Positions 11,660 to 23,932 of a stretch of 64,000 nucleotides of DNA are shown piece by piece (the stretch's first letter is position 1; every line of letters begins with the position of its first letter). The translations under genes were made by a program, and so were the position numbers. Where the stretch lies: the NCBI GenBank assembly GCA_029215795.1, contig JARDYH010000002.1, forward strand, positions 272,002,310 through 272,066,309. Reading direction: 5' to 3'. The stretch comes from Anniella stebbinsi. Lineage: Eukaryota > Chordata > Lepidosauria > Squamata > Anniellidae. The notes beneath the pieces are model-generated. The model saw nothing but the letters and a program-made list of their open reading frames with translations. It was not told the origin of the DNA and did not search any database.

Positions 11660-12572
11660 CTGTTGAGTGACATATTTTGACCCAGGTGAGGAAAGACAAT
11701 GCAGATTTAGCATTGATTTGTCCCCAAATACGTTTCTTACGATGAACTCCTAAATCTAATATCCTCCGTTGCGTCAGGTAGAGTAACTGCTCTCATGTTT
11801 AATTAATATGCCTTATTGTTAATGATGTAATCAAGAAATTGCAAACAAACTAAGCAAAATGCAAATTGCTCCTAATCTGGGATTTATTTATGAGTTACAA
11901 CTGCTAGCTACAAGTGGGAATAACGGGATTTGCTTTGGTTGATGCTTTAAATGATGCACTGCTATGGTTTGGCTTTTTCCAGCAGACATTTGTAAGGTGC
12001 TTGCATATGGGACAGGAGCATCTGTACACATCTGTACACATCTGTACACATCTGTACACATTTGACAGTGAGATTCTGATGACGGGCCAAAACCTGAGCC
12101 TATTACCAATAAAGAAAGTAGAGACCTAGGCTACCACATAGTGTCACTCTTTCCTTGCTCTTATACTGGTTACAGGGTTTGTTTGTTTTTTAAGTTATCA
12201 AGGTTTTGGGGGCAAGGGTGATTCAGCACAATCCTGTGCTCTGTGTTGAGGGTCATAGATATGAAGTGTTCATGACCCACAGGGTCAATATTTTAGCTGT
12301 GTGTAAATCACACTGCTTGCATAATGGTACATGGTTCTTTTGCATGGTGTCCTGTAGCATTGGAGAAATTTCAGTTAGGTTATGTTAGCGAGAGCTGAAT
12401 ACAAAATGGAAGACTGAACAAAATGGCTTGTTGGCAGAGGTGGATCTGAGAAGGGTGCATGGCTTTGAGAAAATATCAACATGTTAATGTGGGAATTTCG
12501 CTAGACTATTGCTGTGACATCAGCCCACTTCACTCAGATGAAGGAGAAAAACAAGGGGAAAGGGGCTGTGGA
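11660..12572. other. No gene recognised; short tandem repeat
   Basis: Unique-looking sequence apart from the 10-bp tandem repeat at 12019-12060. Confidence 0.5.
12019..12060. repeat. 10-bp tandem repeat, four copies
   Basis: TCTGTACACA repeated four times without error (12021-12060). Confidence 0.95.
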
Positions 12573-12573
12573 T

Positions 12574-12742
12574 AGTGGAGGCTGGTGGACATCATTGGGG
12601 TGGTTAATCCTCTCTGGATTTCAGTTTGAACTTTGAAAGCGCTATTTACCCTGGGATAGGATCTTTAGAGTTCTGACTAGCTTTAACTGCAATCTGGAGC
12701 AGATTCACCGTTCCACTGACATTGGAGCCCCCACCCTCCACT
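12574..12742. mobile_element. Foldback MITE (GTGGAGGCTGGTGG family)
   Basis: Begins AGTGGAGGCTGGTGG and ends CCCCACCCTCCACT, its imperfect reverse complement. The interior (TCAGTTTGAACTTT, TTAGAGTTCTGACTAG) pairs with itself. Relatives are at 28561 and 32309, with a terminal fragment at 55339. No coding capacity. The target duplication is not clear, so the superfamily is unassigned. Confidence 0.65.
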
Positions 12743-12744
12743 GG

Positions 12745-14486
12745 CTGTGGGGTTGTGCCTTCAGCCCTTTCTTCTGGCCTTGCCATCCACATCTTAGCAT
12801 GGATGTCTAAGGTGGGGAAACCTTTGCACATAAATCTCTATGCAGCTAGGATTCTCTGAGTCCTGGAAGTTTCCACAGTCAGGGTTCCAGGATCCAGCAA
12901 AGCCCCCACATGCAGGAGTCTACGTGCGACGTCTTCCCCATTTCAGACAACTATGCTAATGCATGGAGGAATAGAACTGCCTGTAATTTTTGTATTTAGT
13001 TTGGCTTTTTGATAATATGGAGTTGCTTTTTTTTTTTAAGCATGTGGTGGTCCGTTTCAGCCAAGAAATGAAATATTTAATTAGATACTAGGAGTCAGAG
13101 AGGAGGACTTCTGAGACCAATCTTAGAGCATAGGTAGGTCCATATGTATGACAACATTAGGGGAAACATTCCTGATGTCTTGCCCATTTTTGTGTTGCAT
13201 AATATTGTATAGGGGTTCGGTATTCTAGGCTGCTAGATTGGTATTCCTGAGAGATTAGACTATAGTTTTATTAGGTTTAGTGGCATCTGTGCAACAATGT
13301 TTTAAAGATACCCTTCTTTTTATTTGTGTTTTTTGGTTGTAGAGCCTTTGTTACTTTTGCAGTCACATCTTCTCTAAAGTGACATGGGCTAGAAACTTGA
13401 AACAAAAGTAGATCTTAATAAACGTTTGTGTGCTACATCATTGTGAAAGGCATGAAGACCAGGGGTTGTATGCTGCTTAGATCCTTGGTCAAGACTATCT
13501 TATGAATGTTTTGAAACGTGATGGCCATTTGATGAGGAAATTAGATAATATAAGATGGAAAAATAAGTAAGATTAATTTCCTATAAAATTTTCCCCGCAG
13601 GCAATGCATGGCTATCTAGTGATGTTCTCCAATACATATATAGGCCTAGTTTTCCCATAAACACTCTTTCAAAGCTCTTCACAAACACTAATTATTTCTT
13701 CCGATATACCAAGTATAACTGTTTAACATAAAAACAGCTGAAAGGGGAGGCATATTTCTTTGACTAGCTCTTCAAAGGTTTGTTAGAAAAGGGACCAATG
13801 AGGAGTCTGTAGAAGTATGGAAATGAGGGAACATCTAAAATACAAGGTCAGTCTGGGTTCGGTATGAGAGACTTATACAACCTGTGACCCTCCAAGCCAA
13901 ATACAGCTTACCAACCATGTATGATGGTCCATCAGGGTCTTGACAGACCTCTCACTTTTGCTCCTTGAGAACTGCAAAAAATGGAGGGTGAAACATTTAG
14001 AAGACTGCAATGAATGGCTGGTAAGCCCTGACCACTTTGGAGGTCACTCTTGGTCAAAACAAGGGTCAACTGCATTTTAGAGGTTTAATGATGAAGAATT
14101 TGGCATGGTGAACAGCAGAAATGGCTCCAGGGTTGAGTGGACGCTTGGTAGCTTCTTCTTAAAACGATGGGCCTCCCTATGGTTTGTGGAAAGCAATGGG
14201 GGGAGGCTTATCTGGTTGGCCATTTCCCTTTAAGGCAATACCCTGGATACTGAGCAATCTTCCGTGGCATAGTTGAAACAAAGATGGTGGCTGCTGGGAA
14301 TTGATAAGAGTTCTGAAAGAGTATGTTTACTGGATTACTGAGGCCCATCCTGGAGAACAAGCCCTATGACTTCCTAAAATCAAAGAAGAATAAATCCACA
14401 GACATTATTAAGGCTCACTCCCGTGATTCTTGCCTGGCATCAGTCATCAAATACATGCTTAAACTGGAACATGAATATATGCTAAA
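12745..14486. other. No recognised feature
   Basis: Unique-looking AT-rich sequence. No exon or named repeat could be supported. Confidence 0.5.
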
Positions 14487-14487
14487 C

Positions 14488-14925
14488 CAGGGCTGCCCAA
14501 AGTTTTTAGCCCTGAGGGCCAAATCTGATTTTGCTTGAGGGTCTGGGGGCCACACATGCATGCATACATACATGGGTGTGGGGAGAGAGGCACGCATGCA
14601 CACACGTATATTGGCATGGTGGAGAGGTACACACACATACTGGGCTGCAGACTCTTCACTTCTGCAGTGCCCTTGACCGGATTGCTGCTTTACAGCCACC
14701 ATTAGCAGCCATAAAGCAATTATCCCAGCAGGCTCAGGGTCACTGGGGAAGGGATTTCAGAGGTAATGGCAGAGATTCCCTCGCTAGCTTATCTCTGAGG
14801 TGAGATTGGATATAAGGGAGAGAACATGCCACTGCCATGGCAGATGCAAAGGGGTCTGGTGGGCCACTAGAAATGGGTTGGCGGGCTGCATGTGGCCCAT
14901 GTGCTATACTTTTTGCATTTCTGTG
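14488..14925. repeat. Old, possibly hAT-derived interspersed repeat
   Basis: Starts CAGGGCTGCCCAAAGTTTTT and later carries GGGCTGCATGTGGCCCATGT. These are wording and layout common at the ends of old vertebrate hAT elements. An irregular (CA)n-like stretch lies between 14555 and 14640. The terminal repeats do not match well enough to be sure. Confidence 0.35.
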
Positions 14926-14929
14926 TTAA

Positions 14930-15478
14930 ATCTTTCTCATGAATGTACTAGTTTAAGGTATGCAGGGAAGTTGTGGTTTTTTTAAAAAAAAAATCAAGAG
15001 AAATATTTTAAAATATGACCTTTCCCTGAGGTTTGAAGAGGTGCAATCTGGAATTCAGTCGACTTAGCCTGCCACCTCATTGTGTGTAATGTGTAGATCA
15101 GCCCTTAATCCTAGTACATTGTAACTCAACAGCCATTTTAAGTGTTTTAAACTGCAGAGGAGACATCCCTTTGTGGACTTTAATTCTCTACTAGTAAAGG
15201 GCCAGGAGCGAAATATCTGTTATAGTAACTGGAGTTGAAATATATTTAAGTCATTTTGGTTTGTTTGTTTGTTTGTTTACAGACATGTTAGTGTTGAAGT
15301 CGCTTAATATTGAAGAATCCCTTGATGCTTTGTTGTGGTAAAGCTGGAGTTGTTCCAAAGAATTGGCATAGAATTAACTTCCGATGAAATCATGTTGTAG
15401 ACCTGAGGCAGAATTCCCAACTGGCTTTCCGCAAGAATGGGCCTGGTATTTACTAATTGTGCAATAAATACATCTCTA
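14930..15478. other. No recognised feature
   Basis: Unique-looking sequence with a short GTTT run (15257-15278). Confidence 0.5.
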
Positions 15479-15479
15479 C

Positions 15480-15835
15480 TCTGAATGCTTCCTTTATTGT
15501 TAATGTGGCCAATTTCTTTGCTAATTTATAGCTTTGGCAATTAAAATTAAGATTAAATAGAAATCTCTTTAATTTTAAACAGTTTAATTTCTTTTAACCT
15601 CAAGGAGCAGGACTTGAAGAGGCACTTGTTGTTTATATGTGGGAGACGGCATTTCATTTTCCTGCATTTGCGTGTTCAAATAAACCTCTATTTGCATGTG
15701 GAAATAATGAGGTTGTCTTTAATTAGCACGTATTAATCACCATATGCTCTTAATACCCTTTTAAGCATGCTTTAAATGATTTGCATTAATTGCGTTAAGG
15801 CGCTGCTCTTATAAATGAGTGCTGAATTTCAGCTT
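15480..15835. promoter_or_regulatory. Best candidate conserved non-coding element
   Basis: Repeat-free block with two perfect POU octamers ATTTGCAT (15690-15697 and 15779-15786) and a high density of TAAT/ATTA homeodomain cores (for example TTTAATTAGCACGTATTAAT). It has the even, low-CpG composition seen in deeply conserved developmental enhancers. No transcript or protein frame explains it. The motifs are seen directly; the enhancer role is inference. Confidence 0.35.
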
Positions 15836-15839
15836 GAAA

Positions 15840-16460
15840 ACAATGCCCTTCCCTGTGGTTTCAAGAGCTGGAGGGAATTTGCCACCCATCCTTCAGTCAG
15901 CGGGGCTAATTTCACAGCTGGTGGGAGATGTTCTGATTAACAGAGGCACCCATTTTAGGGAGTGGGTACCTCTTTTGATGCCTCACAAAGGAAACTAGTT
16001 CAAGATTAGTAGCACTAATGAGAACTATGTAGCCCCCAGGCATTTCTCAAAATTTGTTTTTGTAGCACGCAATGCACACTCTACTTTGCGCACTCCCACG
16101 ACATGTGCAGGGGGGTGACAGGGTTGATGCCACCACAGTGGTCGTTCTCCTGATGTTTCACTGTGATTGGGCTTCCTTGCACGCTTGCACAATACATAAG
16201 CAACTCCCGTTGCTGCTGTCTTAGCACTGGGCCGGAGAGTTCTCAGTTTCCACTGAAAGTCACAAAGCATCAATATGGTTAATAACATAAGCAATTAATT
16301 TGGGAGGCTGAATGCCTGCAATGGACAAGGTTTTGAAGCCTAACTTTCCCTTTTTAATTAGAGTTAGGTCTAACAGGTCAGCAGGAGTCTGCTGCTAAAG
16401 GCTGGAAAAGTTGTGATTTAGAATGATCTGAGACCCTCCCTACCCCTTACATCTTAAGTT
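15840..16460. other. No recognised feature
   Basis: Unique-looking sequence. Confidence 0.45.
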
Positions 16461-16462
16461 AA

Positions 16463-16812
16463 ATAAGAACGTAAGATGAACCATGCTGGATTGGACCAAA
16501 GGCCCATTCAGTTCAGGATTTTGCTCCCACACTGGCAAACCAGGTACCCATGGGAAGGCGACAAACAGGACACGAATGCAATTGCACCCTCCTGCTCAAG
16601 TTCCCCAGCAACTGGAATAGACAGGTATATTGCCTCTGATACTGGAGGTAATATGCAATGACTTGCAGCCATTGCTAACCTTATCCTCTATACATTCCTC
16701 TAATCCTCTTTCCAAATTGGTACCCATCACTACGTCTCGTGGTAGTTTAACTATGGGCTATGTGAAGAAGTACTTCTTTTTATTGTGCAAATTCCCCTTA
16801 AACCTGGAGTGC
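16463..16812 (+). repeat. CR1/L3-like LINE-derived repeat
   Basis: Begins AATAAGAACGTAAGATGAAC, CATGCTGGATTGGACCAAAG, and continues through TGCCTCTGATACTGGAGGTA to TATGTGAAGAAGTACTTCTT. The same sequence recurs at 38762-39090 and 48307-48445. It resembles the non-coding 3' region of CR1/L3-like LINEs widespread in reptiles. The class is an inference because no reverse transcriptase remains. Confidence 0.6.
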
Positions 16813-16837
16813 GACAGATCCAAAGGGAATTTATTTA

Positions 16838-17082
16838 CTTGCTTATTTATTTATTATTGCATTTATATCCCACCTTTTTCCTCCAAGGGACCGAAGGCGG
16901 TGTACATAATCCTCCCCCTCTCCATTTCATGCTCACAACAACAACCCTGTGAGGTAGGTTGGGCTGAGAGTCTGTGACTGGCCCAGAGTCACCCTGTGGG
17001 TTTCCATGGCCGAGTGGGGACTAGAACCCGGATCTCCCAACTCCCAGTCCAACACTTTAGCCACTACACCACATTGGCTCTC
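16838..17082 (-). mobile_element. tRNA-derived SINE, full-length
   Basis: Read on the minus strand, the head is GAGCCAATGTGGTGTAGTGG, containing a pol III A box (TGGTGTAGTGG). Then come GGTTCTAGTCCCC (B box) and the conserved middle CAGTCACAGACTCTCAGCCC. The LINE-like tail GGTGGGATATAAATGCAATA runs into (AAATA)n at 16838-16860. This is the best-preserved copy of the SINE family here and directly follows the LINE-derived repeat at 16463. Confidence 0.85.
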
Positions 17083-17084
17083 AT

Positions 17085-18505
17085 TACTTAGGTAATATTG
17101 TGTGCGTCTTGGGGAGGGGACATTATCATCATGTAATTCAACAGATATGAGAGAGAGAGTAGGAATGGGGGGAAAGTGTGGGGGGTTTGCATTTTAATAT
17201 GAACCAACCTAATTTGCACTTCCACAACCAACACACAACCCAGAATGCAGTTATCCTTCAGTGTTTTCAGTTCTCTGGATTTTGCCGTGCAGTTCTGCAG
17301 TCAAAACATGCATATAAAAATATGTACATTGGGGGGGAACTGCATAAAAAAATGCATACATTAGGGAAAACGTCTTGTAAACGTGTATATTAGGGGGCAA
17401 CGAAGATTAAATTGCATATGAATCTTTGTATGTATGAAGATGCATAGATTTTTTTTTTAAAAAAAATTGTACGGCATTAAAACGACAACATCAACAGTTA
17501 CAAACCAATGCAGAATTGGGATGGAACAAACTTGAGCTTGGCGGGGTGGGGATGCAAGCGTTATAGAAAGTAAAACAGACAGATTTGTCCATTTTCCATT
17601 TAGAGGGTAAAAAAACACATTCGCTGCATTGCTTTTGCACCAAACACAATCTTGCCTGGCTGAGTGGCTCTGGAGCAGAGCTGCTGAAGTGGCTGAGCCT
17701 GTGTTCATTGTTAGGGTGAGGTGTTTTCTCCTATCTTATCACCGACTGTCTGTTGATCCAGAGAAACCAGGGAAGTGTGAAAGCAGCAAAATGGAAACTT
17801 CATCTGATCAGGCAGGCGCTTAAGTTTAAGGTTTAACTCCTTAACTGCTCAGTTGTCTTGACTGCCGGGGACAAAAGCTTCTTCTGTCATTCTGCCCTGT
17901 TGAACTGATTTTAACTGGTCAGAGAGCCAACTTTGCTCCTGCACAGGGAGGGCAAACCACTTGAAAGGCTTCCTGATTCCCTCAAGCAACAGCAGCTACT
18001 CTACGCTTGAGGAAGAGCAGGGTTGGCTGAACACATTTTGCTGCCTGAGGGGAAAGACAATATGGCTTTCCCTTCCCAGTCTGAGTCCAGAAGCTGAGTG
18101 GATTGGCTGTTGAGCCTTACTCCAAGAATGGCAAGAGGATAGCTGCATCCACCATATTTGAAGCAGAAAGCTAGTTGATCAAGAAGTGGGGGGCAGGGCA
18201 AGTTGTGTGGCATAGGCAGTTCTGTCCTCCAACAGACAGGCGTTCAGGAGGAACAAGGCTGTGATTGTCCCCCTCACCCCACCAGCATCGGCCACCTGAA
18301 GCAATCATCTCACTCTGTCTAATGGTAGGGCTGGCCCTAAGGAACAGATCCTGTTCTATAGGTGGGGAGGCATATCACTGAGGAGTTGCATGAGAGGTTC
18401 ATGATATGGGTCAACCACCTTTTTTTTAACTTTTAAAATGAAATGTGTTAAAGCTCAGGACTGCCATGAACATTGCCTCCTTCATCCCTGATGCCGTTTT
18501 CCCCA
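17085..18505. other. No recognised feature
   Basis: Unique-looking sequence with A/T runs near 17450. No gene supported. Confidence 0.45.
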
Positions 18506-18508
18506 CCC

Positions 18509-18556
18509 CTCCTCCTCCTCCTCCTCCTCCTCCTCCTCCTCCTCCTCCTCCTCCTC
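18509..18556. repeat. (TCC)n microsatellite
   Basis: About sixteen uninterrupted TCC units, a pure polypyrimidine tract. Confidence 0.95.
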
Positions 18557-18559
18557 AAA

Positions 18560-19545
18560 CCCTAGATATGTGAGGGGTGGTTTTGATCACTCAGTGGTGG
18601 AGGAAGGAAGGCACTTTGAACATACTCAGATGACAGCACCAAAAATCATGAAATCGAGAGGCAGCTGAGAAGTTCATATGTCCAGCTCCCCCCACCCCCT
18701 CTTGTCATAACGGGATTGACCTTCCCTTCTTTTCATTTCATCTGTTTTGACAGCTCACAGCAGAATTCACTCTTTCTAGCAGTCACTAAATGAGGTTACC
18801 TTCAGAACATGGTAACATTATGCCCTGTATTTGTGGCAGCTTTCTGAGGCTTAGGCTGTTAACCCCATCGTTCTTGTTTCAATTTCTTTTTAAGAAATAA
18901 CTCCACCATTGCTACCACCACATTATTTTTCATTTCGCTATTCATGCCTTTCCTGAGGTGGTTACTTCTTTCTTGTCCTCCGAACACTTGTAAGTGTATT
19001 GCAGATAAAAATGCATTTGCTTTGAATGGTACAAGTATCATCTCATATGATATGGTTCCTAAATTTCCTCTTCTTCCTCCAATTTGGGAATATTGTCTAT
19101 CGATTGCTTTCAAACCAGAGCTGCACAACAATGCTCATTTTAGAAAATGTTATAGATATAGGACCAGAATAAAGCTAAAGAATGCTAAGCATGCTCAGAG
19201 TTTCCAAACAGATTGCTGGTCATGCTTTCCTGGGCCACCACTGCAGGAATGTCCCTATTTTCCCTAGGAGTGCTGCTATTTTCTTCTGGGAAATATTGGA
19301 GGATATGTTACTGTTCCAATATGTTTGGCTCGTTCTTTGTGGGCCACTGCACTGTCTTAACTTGAAAGGCTGCCATGTAGAAGCTGCTCTATGACATTGC
19401 CGTCTGGTACCCACTGCCCATTGACATTACACAAGCATCTTAATTTTTGAGCTTCAGACATCTTCTTAAGACTCACCACTTCATACAGGCTTACCCTGAG
19501 GTGTGCCACAGTCAGTATAGTTACAAGTTTTATTGCCGACCAGTG

Positions 19546-19550
<5 letters not shown>
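18560..19550. other. No recognised feature
   Basis: Unique-looking sequence. Confidence 0.45.
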
Positions 19551-19588
<38 letters not shown>

Positions 19589-19594
19589 ATGTGT
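19551..19594. repeat. (CT)n(GT)n compound microsatellite
   Basis: About 13 CT units then GT units with a TATG break. Confidence 0.9.
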
Positions 19595-19616
19595 GATATC
19601 TATATTTTATGGGCAT

Positions 19617-19705
19617 ATTATTATTATTATTATTATTATTTTAAACATTTTGATAGTCTGCTGGAAATTGGTATATAAATCTGTGTAAATAGCAAATAAA
19701 TGTGA
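19617..19705. repeat. (ATT)n with LINE-tail-like sequence
   Basis: Eight ATT units, then GGTATATAAATCTGTGTAAA and AATAAATG, resembling the LINE tails elsewhere in the window. Confidence 0.45.
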
Positions 19706-19709
19706 GGCC

Positions 19710-20390
19710 TGCTCACATATGGATCTGCCAGATAGTCTATGGATGAGACTAGTAATTCCTACCGCTACCTTTCCCTTTGCCTTTCATATTCAGCACAGCT
19801 GTATCAGAGTGCATAGTGAGTTGAGTTTGAATTTGGCAACATTCTGACTTAATTTTCCTCCACTATTTTCACTGTGGTCTTGCAGAGCCCCTGGATGTGC
19901 ACTGTGTATCATTAGGGGCATGTGGGACTCATTTTAAGAAGCAGCAGCATGGAGAAATCTGAGGTGTTTTCTTTCTTGGAGGTCAAGGACAGGGCCTCTC
20001 AACCTAGAAAAGAGGATTGGGTGAGGTGACCCATCCTACTGTAGAGAGTAGCTAAATGAAGGCTAGGCAGAATCATCATAATCATCTCTCCTAATGCCGC
20101 TGTTCCATTCACAGGCAGTGAAATTTGGGGGCCATTTCAGGGATTGTTGAGTGGCTAGGAGGAAATTTAGGATTGTGGAAACTCACTGGTCATACAGTGT
20201 TCCTTCCAGTGGCTGACCTTCCCCCCTTTTTGAACCAGAAACCCCATCAGAGCCACACTATAAAAATCTTTTGCCCACCTCCATGGTCTGTGCAAAGGAT
20301 GTCCATCAAGAGCTTAGTCTCGCAGAATTTCGACAACCCCTGAAATGTTTCCCTAGACTCTTTCCACCGGTGCAGCGGAAGCCTATTAGT
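19710..20390. other. No recognised feature
   Basis: Unique-looking sequence. Confidence 0.45.
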
Positions 20391-20394
20391 TCTG

Positions 20395-20790
20395 CAGCCC
20401 GAGATTCCTGACTGCCTTTGGGAGGAAGAGAAGGCAGGATTTATCCTTTAATATCTGCTTTAAGTGTCATTTATGTGATACACAGGACTCTGTGCAGGTA
20501 TAAATTTCACCTTTACTGCTCTTATGGGAAATGCAATGCTCTTTCCTCCGTGCTTTAAGCCTGTGAAGAAGACAATAGGAAAAAAGTCATTTACTGTCTT
20601 TGGAGAACTATCACACCAGCACCAGCTTTCATCAGAAAACAATTACAAGGCTTCAGAAATGATTAACATGCAAGACATTTTCTTTTGTGCCTTCCCTTAC
20701 AAGAGTGACAGAAAGTTCAATGCGAGATCTTCCCACAGTGTATTCTGCACAATTCAGTGGAAGCAGGAGCAGTAAGGCAGACATCTGTAC
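20395..20790. promoter_or_regulatory. Possible conserved non-coding block
   Basis: Repeat-free, evenly composed sequence just upstream of a foldback element, with words such as GATTAACATGCAAGACATTT. The texture suggests a conserved non-coding element; this was not tested. Confidence 0.2.
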
Positions 20791-20939
20791 CATACACGAT
20801 GGAGTCTCATTGATATTCTCTGCCAGTAAATAAGTGAAGCTGCTGCAAGCTATTCATCTGAGATTTTAATGGTGGTGGTGGTGAAACATATTTCAGGATT
20901 TGCATGGAGAAGTCTGAGGTCCTGAAGCTTAACGAACAC

Positions 20940-22330
20940 TAGGGGTGTGCATCGGATCGGATCCGATCCACGATCCGAATCCGATCTGCCCCAAAATCAG
21001 AAAAATCCAATCCGATCAACCCTCCGATCCGATCTGATCTGCTGAGGTCCGATCCGGATCGGCGGATCGGACGCCATTTGAATGCTTTTTCCCATAGCAA
21101 AGTATTGTTTTACAAAAACACCTATAACTTTTTCATTTTTAATGATAGAAGGATGAAACTTGGGCACATTGTAGACTGGTTAGGGATAGTTATCTGTGAG
21201 AAATTTCAGAAAGATTGGTGCATGCGTTTTGTGGCAATTAATTTTTTAATAAATAACCAGGAATGCCTATAACTTTGTCAATTTTAAAGTTACACACATG
21301 AAACTTTGACACATTGTAGGTGGTACCTTGGGACCTATGTGGTGGCTACGAATTTTTTAGATTAAAAGTTATAAAAGTTTTTCCACAGAGGCTTGGGCTG
21401 TCAATTGCACCCCCCTCCCCTGCCTCCCCCGCCTCCCCCTCCCTTTTTTATCTGTCAAAACTCGGAGCTTTGAAAGATAAAAAAGGGAGGGGGAGGCGGG
21501 GGAGGGGGGGTGCAATTGACAGCCCAAGCCTCTGTGGAAAAACTTTTATAACTTTTAATCTAAAAAATTCGTAGCCACCAAATGCCTGGACCTAACTTTC
21601 TGAAATTTCTGACAGACAACTACCCCTAATCCATCTACAAAGTGAGCAACTTTCAAACTTCTAACTTTAAAATAAAAAAGTTATAGGCATTTCTTTTCTC
21701 ATTGTTTCAAAAATTAATTGCCACACAAGGCAAGCACCTATGTTTCTGAAATTTCACACACATATCAAGCCAAGTGTTACCTGTAATGTGCCCAAGTTTC
21801 CTGTTTGTATCTTTAAAAATAAAAAAGTGGGAGGCATAACTGTATTTACCCCACTACTACCCATTTTTCTAAAATTAATTGCCACACAAGGCAAGCACCT
21901 ATGTTTCTGAAATTTCACACACATAGGTCCCAAGGTACCACCTACAATGTGGCAAAGTTTCATGTGTGTAACTTTAAAAATGACAAAGTTATAGGCATTC
22001 CTGGTTATTTATTAAAAATTAATTGCTACAAAACGCATGCACCAATCTTTCTGAAATTTCTCACAGATAACTATCCCTAACCAGTCCTACAATGTGTCCA
22101 AGTTTCATCCTTCTATCATTAAAAATGAAAAAGTTATAGGTGTTTTTGTAAGACAATACTTTGCTATGGGAAAAAGCATTCAAAATGGCGTCTGATCCGG
22201 ATCAGACATCCAATCCGCGGATCGGGATCAGGTCTGATCCGATCCGACCATCCTCCGATCCGATCTGACCCCCCAGGTCCGATTCCGATCCGCTATCTGA
22301 TCCGATCCGGGGGGTCAGTGCACATCCCTA
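20940..22330. mobile_element. Complete hAT-like foldback element, 1.39 kb
   Basis: Ends are TAGGGGTGTGCA and TGCACATCCCTA. They are flanked by an 8-bp target duplication with one mismatch (ACGAACAC 20932-20939, ATGAACAC 22331-22338), the size expected of hAT transposition. Each end has about 120 bp of repeated GGATC/CCGATC words. The interior is one long inverted repeat. For example, CCCATAGCAAAGTATTG (about 21089) mirrors CAATACTTTGCTATGGG (about 22153). A GC-rich perfect stem surrounds 21450 (arms about 21360-21440 and 21480-21570). The right arm carries extra duplicated material (about 21600-21960). There is no transposase frame, so it is non-autonomous. Confidence 0.85.
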
Positions 22331-22389
22331 ATGAACACTAGGCCAGTCAAACTTAGATCCAGGGCTTGGCAACAGTTACTTCTAACAAC

Positions 22390-22850
22390 AGGTTAGGCCA
22401 TGGTTCCCCAAACATTTAGGCCAGAGGGCACGTGTGGAATTTTGAGAGAATGTCATGGGCACTCTCACAAAATGGTGGCACTCTCACAAAATGGTTGTTT
22501 CTGAATACACAAAATGGTTGCCATATTGGATTCGGCTAGTCACATAGTACCCATTTTTGGAAGGCAAACTGGTGAGGCTAAAAGAAAAGTAACTTGTCCA
22601 AGAGTCTAAATACAAGGCAAAGGTGGGGGCTGAGCTTCAAAATGCTATTCATTTGCAGCATGTCAGCATCTCTATTAAAAATAATGATTAAAACATTCTT
22701 TAGAATCCAGGTTTTCTGCCCCAACACCAGTTTTATATAAGACAAATTGATGAGGCTCAGGGACAAGTAACTTGGCCAAAAAACTGAGTATAAGGCAGAG
22801 GTGGGGGCTGAGCCCCAAATACCAAATCGCTTATTTCCCCACACAAGCAC
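22390..22850. repeat. Diverged interspersed repeat with internal direct duplication
   Basis: Two imperfect direct copies about 180 bp apart (about 22562-22650 and 22741-22830) share TGAGGCT, AAGTAACTTG and AGGTGGGGGCTGAGC. Just upstream CACTCTCACAAAATGG occurs twice. Possibly an old transposon remnant; the class is unknown. Confidence 0.45.
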
Positions 22851-23624
22851 AACCAAAATATTCCTTTCTTAGAAAGCAAATTGTTGGTGCTCAGAGAAGC
22901 ACACACACAAAGGCAAAAGACATACAGAATCACACCCAGGAAAATCACACACGCACAATCAAGGCAAAGCACAGCACACCAAAGCAAGCAAGCAAACAAA
23001 CCAACTAACACATACTACATTGTCCCCACAGCATAGTGTTTTTCTATTTTCTGGGTAGCTGGGTTCAAAACAAAGCACTCGTCTCTAGCGGCTCACCATT
23101 TTTATTTTTCTAAGAATGGCACTGGGGCCAACATGGAGCCCAGAGGCATTATTGGAAATAAAGATGGCGCGGTGCTGGAGGACGACACTTTGATTTGCAG
23201 CATGACAGTCTCCCACCAAGGGAAGCATCTGCGAGCACATGGCTTTAAAAGGGGCAGTGCTGGCTTCTGGATGGGGTGGGGTGGCCCCTTCCCTCAGTGA
23301 GTCCCTTCCTCAGTAGGCCCCCTCCTCCTTATAGTGGCTATTCCATTGTTTGGCGTCCCCCGCTGGTCCCAGTGAAAGAGAGCAAGCATATGACAACAGC
23401 TACTCCTCCTTGCCACCGTTGCCTTTCATGAGGGAGAAGCGTGCACAGGCAGAAATAGCAAGCAGGACGAGTGAGATTAGAGAGGGCTGACAGTTGGTGG
23501 TGGACTAGCCTGCTAGGCATGAACCTTGGCAGCAATTAAAGAAGCTAACCTTTAACACCAGCTCTGAGAAGGGGATTAGACAAGCGATGTAGAAGCATGT
23601 CTGTCAATGGCGATTAGCAATGAG

Positions 23625-23932
23625 TAGGGTGACCATATGGAAAGGAGGACAGGGCTCCAGTATCTTTAAAAGTTGCATAGGAAAGGGAATTTCAACAGGT
23701 GTCATTGTTAAGCATGCAGCACCTGGTGAAATCCCCTCTTCATCAAAACAATTAAAGCTGCAGGAGACCTGCCCTCTTTTGTATCTGGTCACTCTAGAGC
23801 TTTAACTGTTGTGATGAAGAGGGAATTACACCACACGCTTCATACATACAAATGACACCTGCTGAAATTCCCTTTTCTATACAACTGTTAAAGGTACAGG
23901 AGCCCTGTCCTCCTTTCCGTATGGTCACCCTA
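23625..23932. mobile_element. hAT-like MITE, 308 bp
   Basis: Terminal inverted repeats of about 33 bp with one mismatch begin TAGGGTGACCATATGG and end CCGTATGGTCACCCTA. They are flanked by an 8-bp duplication with one mismatch (GCAATGAG 23617-23624, GCAATTAG 23933-23940), which points to the hAT superfamily. The interior repeats itself in mirror image (CACCTGGTGAAATCCC and ACACCTGCTGAAATTCCC parts). No coding sequence. Confidence 0.85.

Noticed and set aside
12019..12060. CRISPR-like array
   Set aside because: The 10-bp units are contiguous without spacers, and the window is vertebrate.
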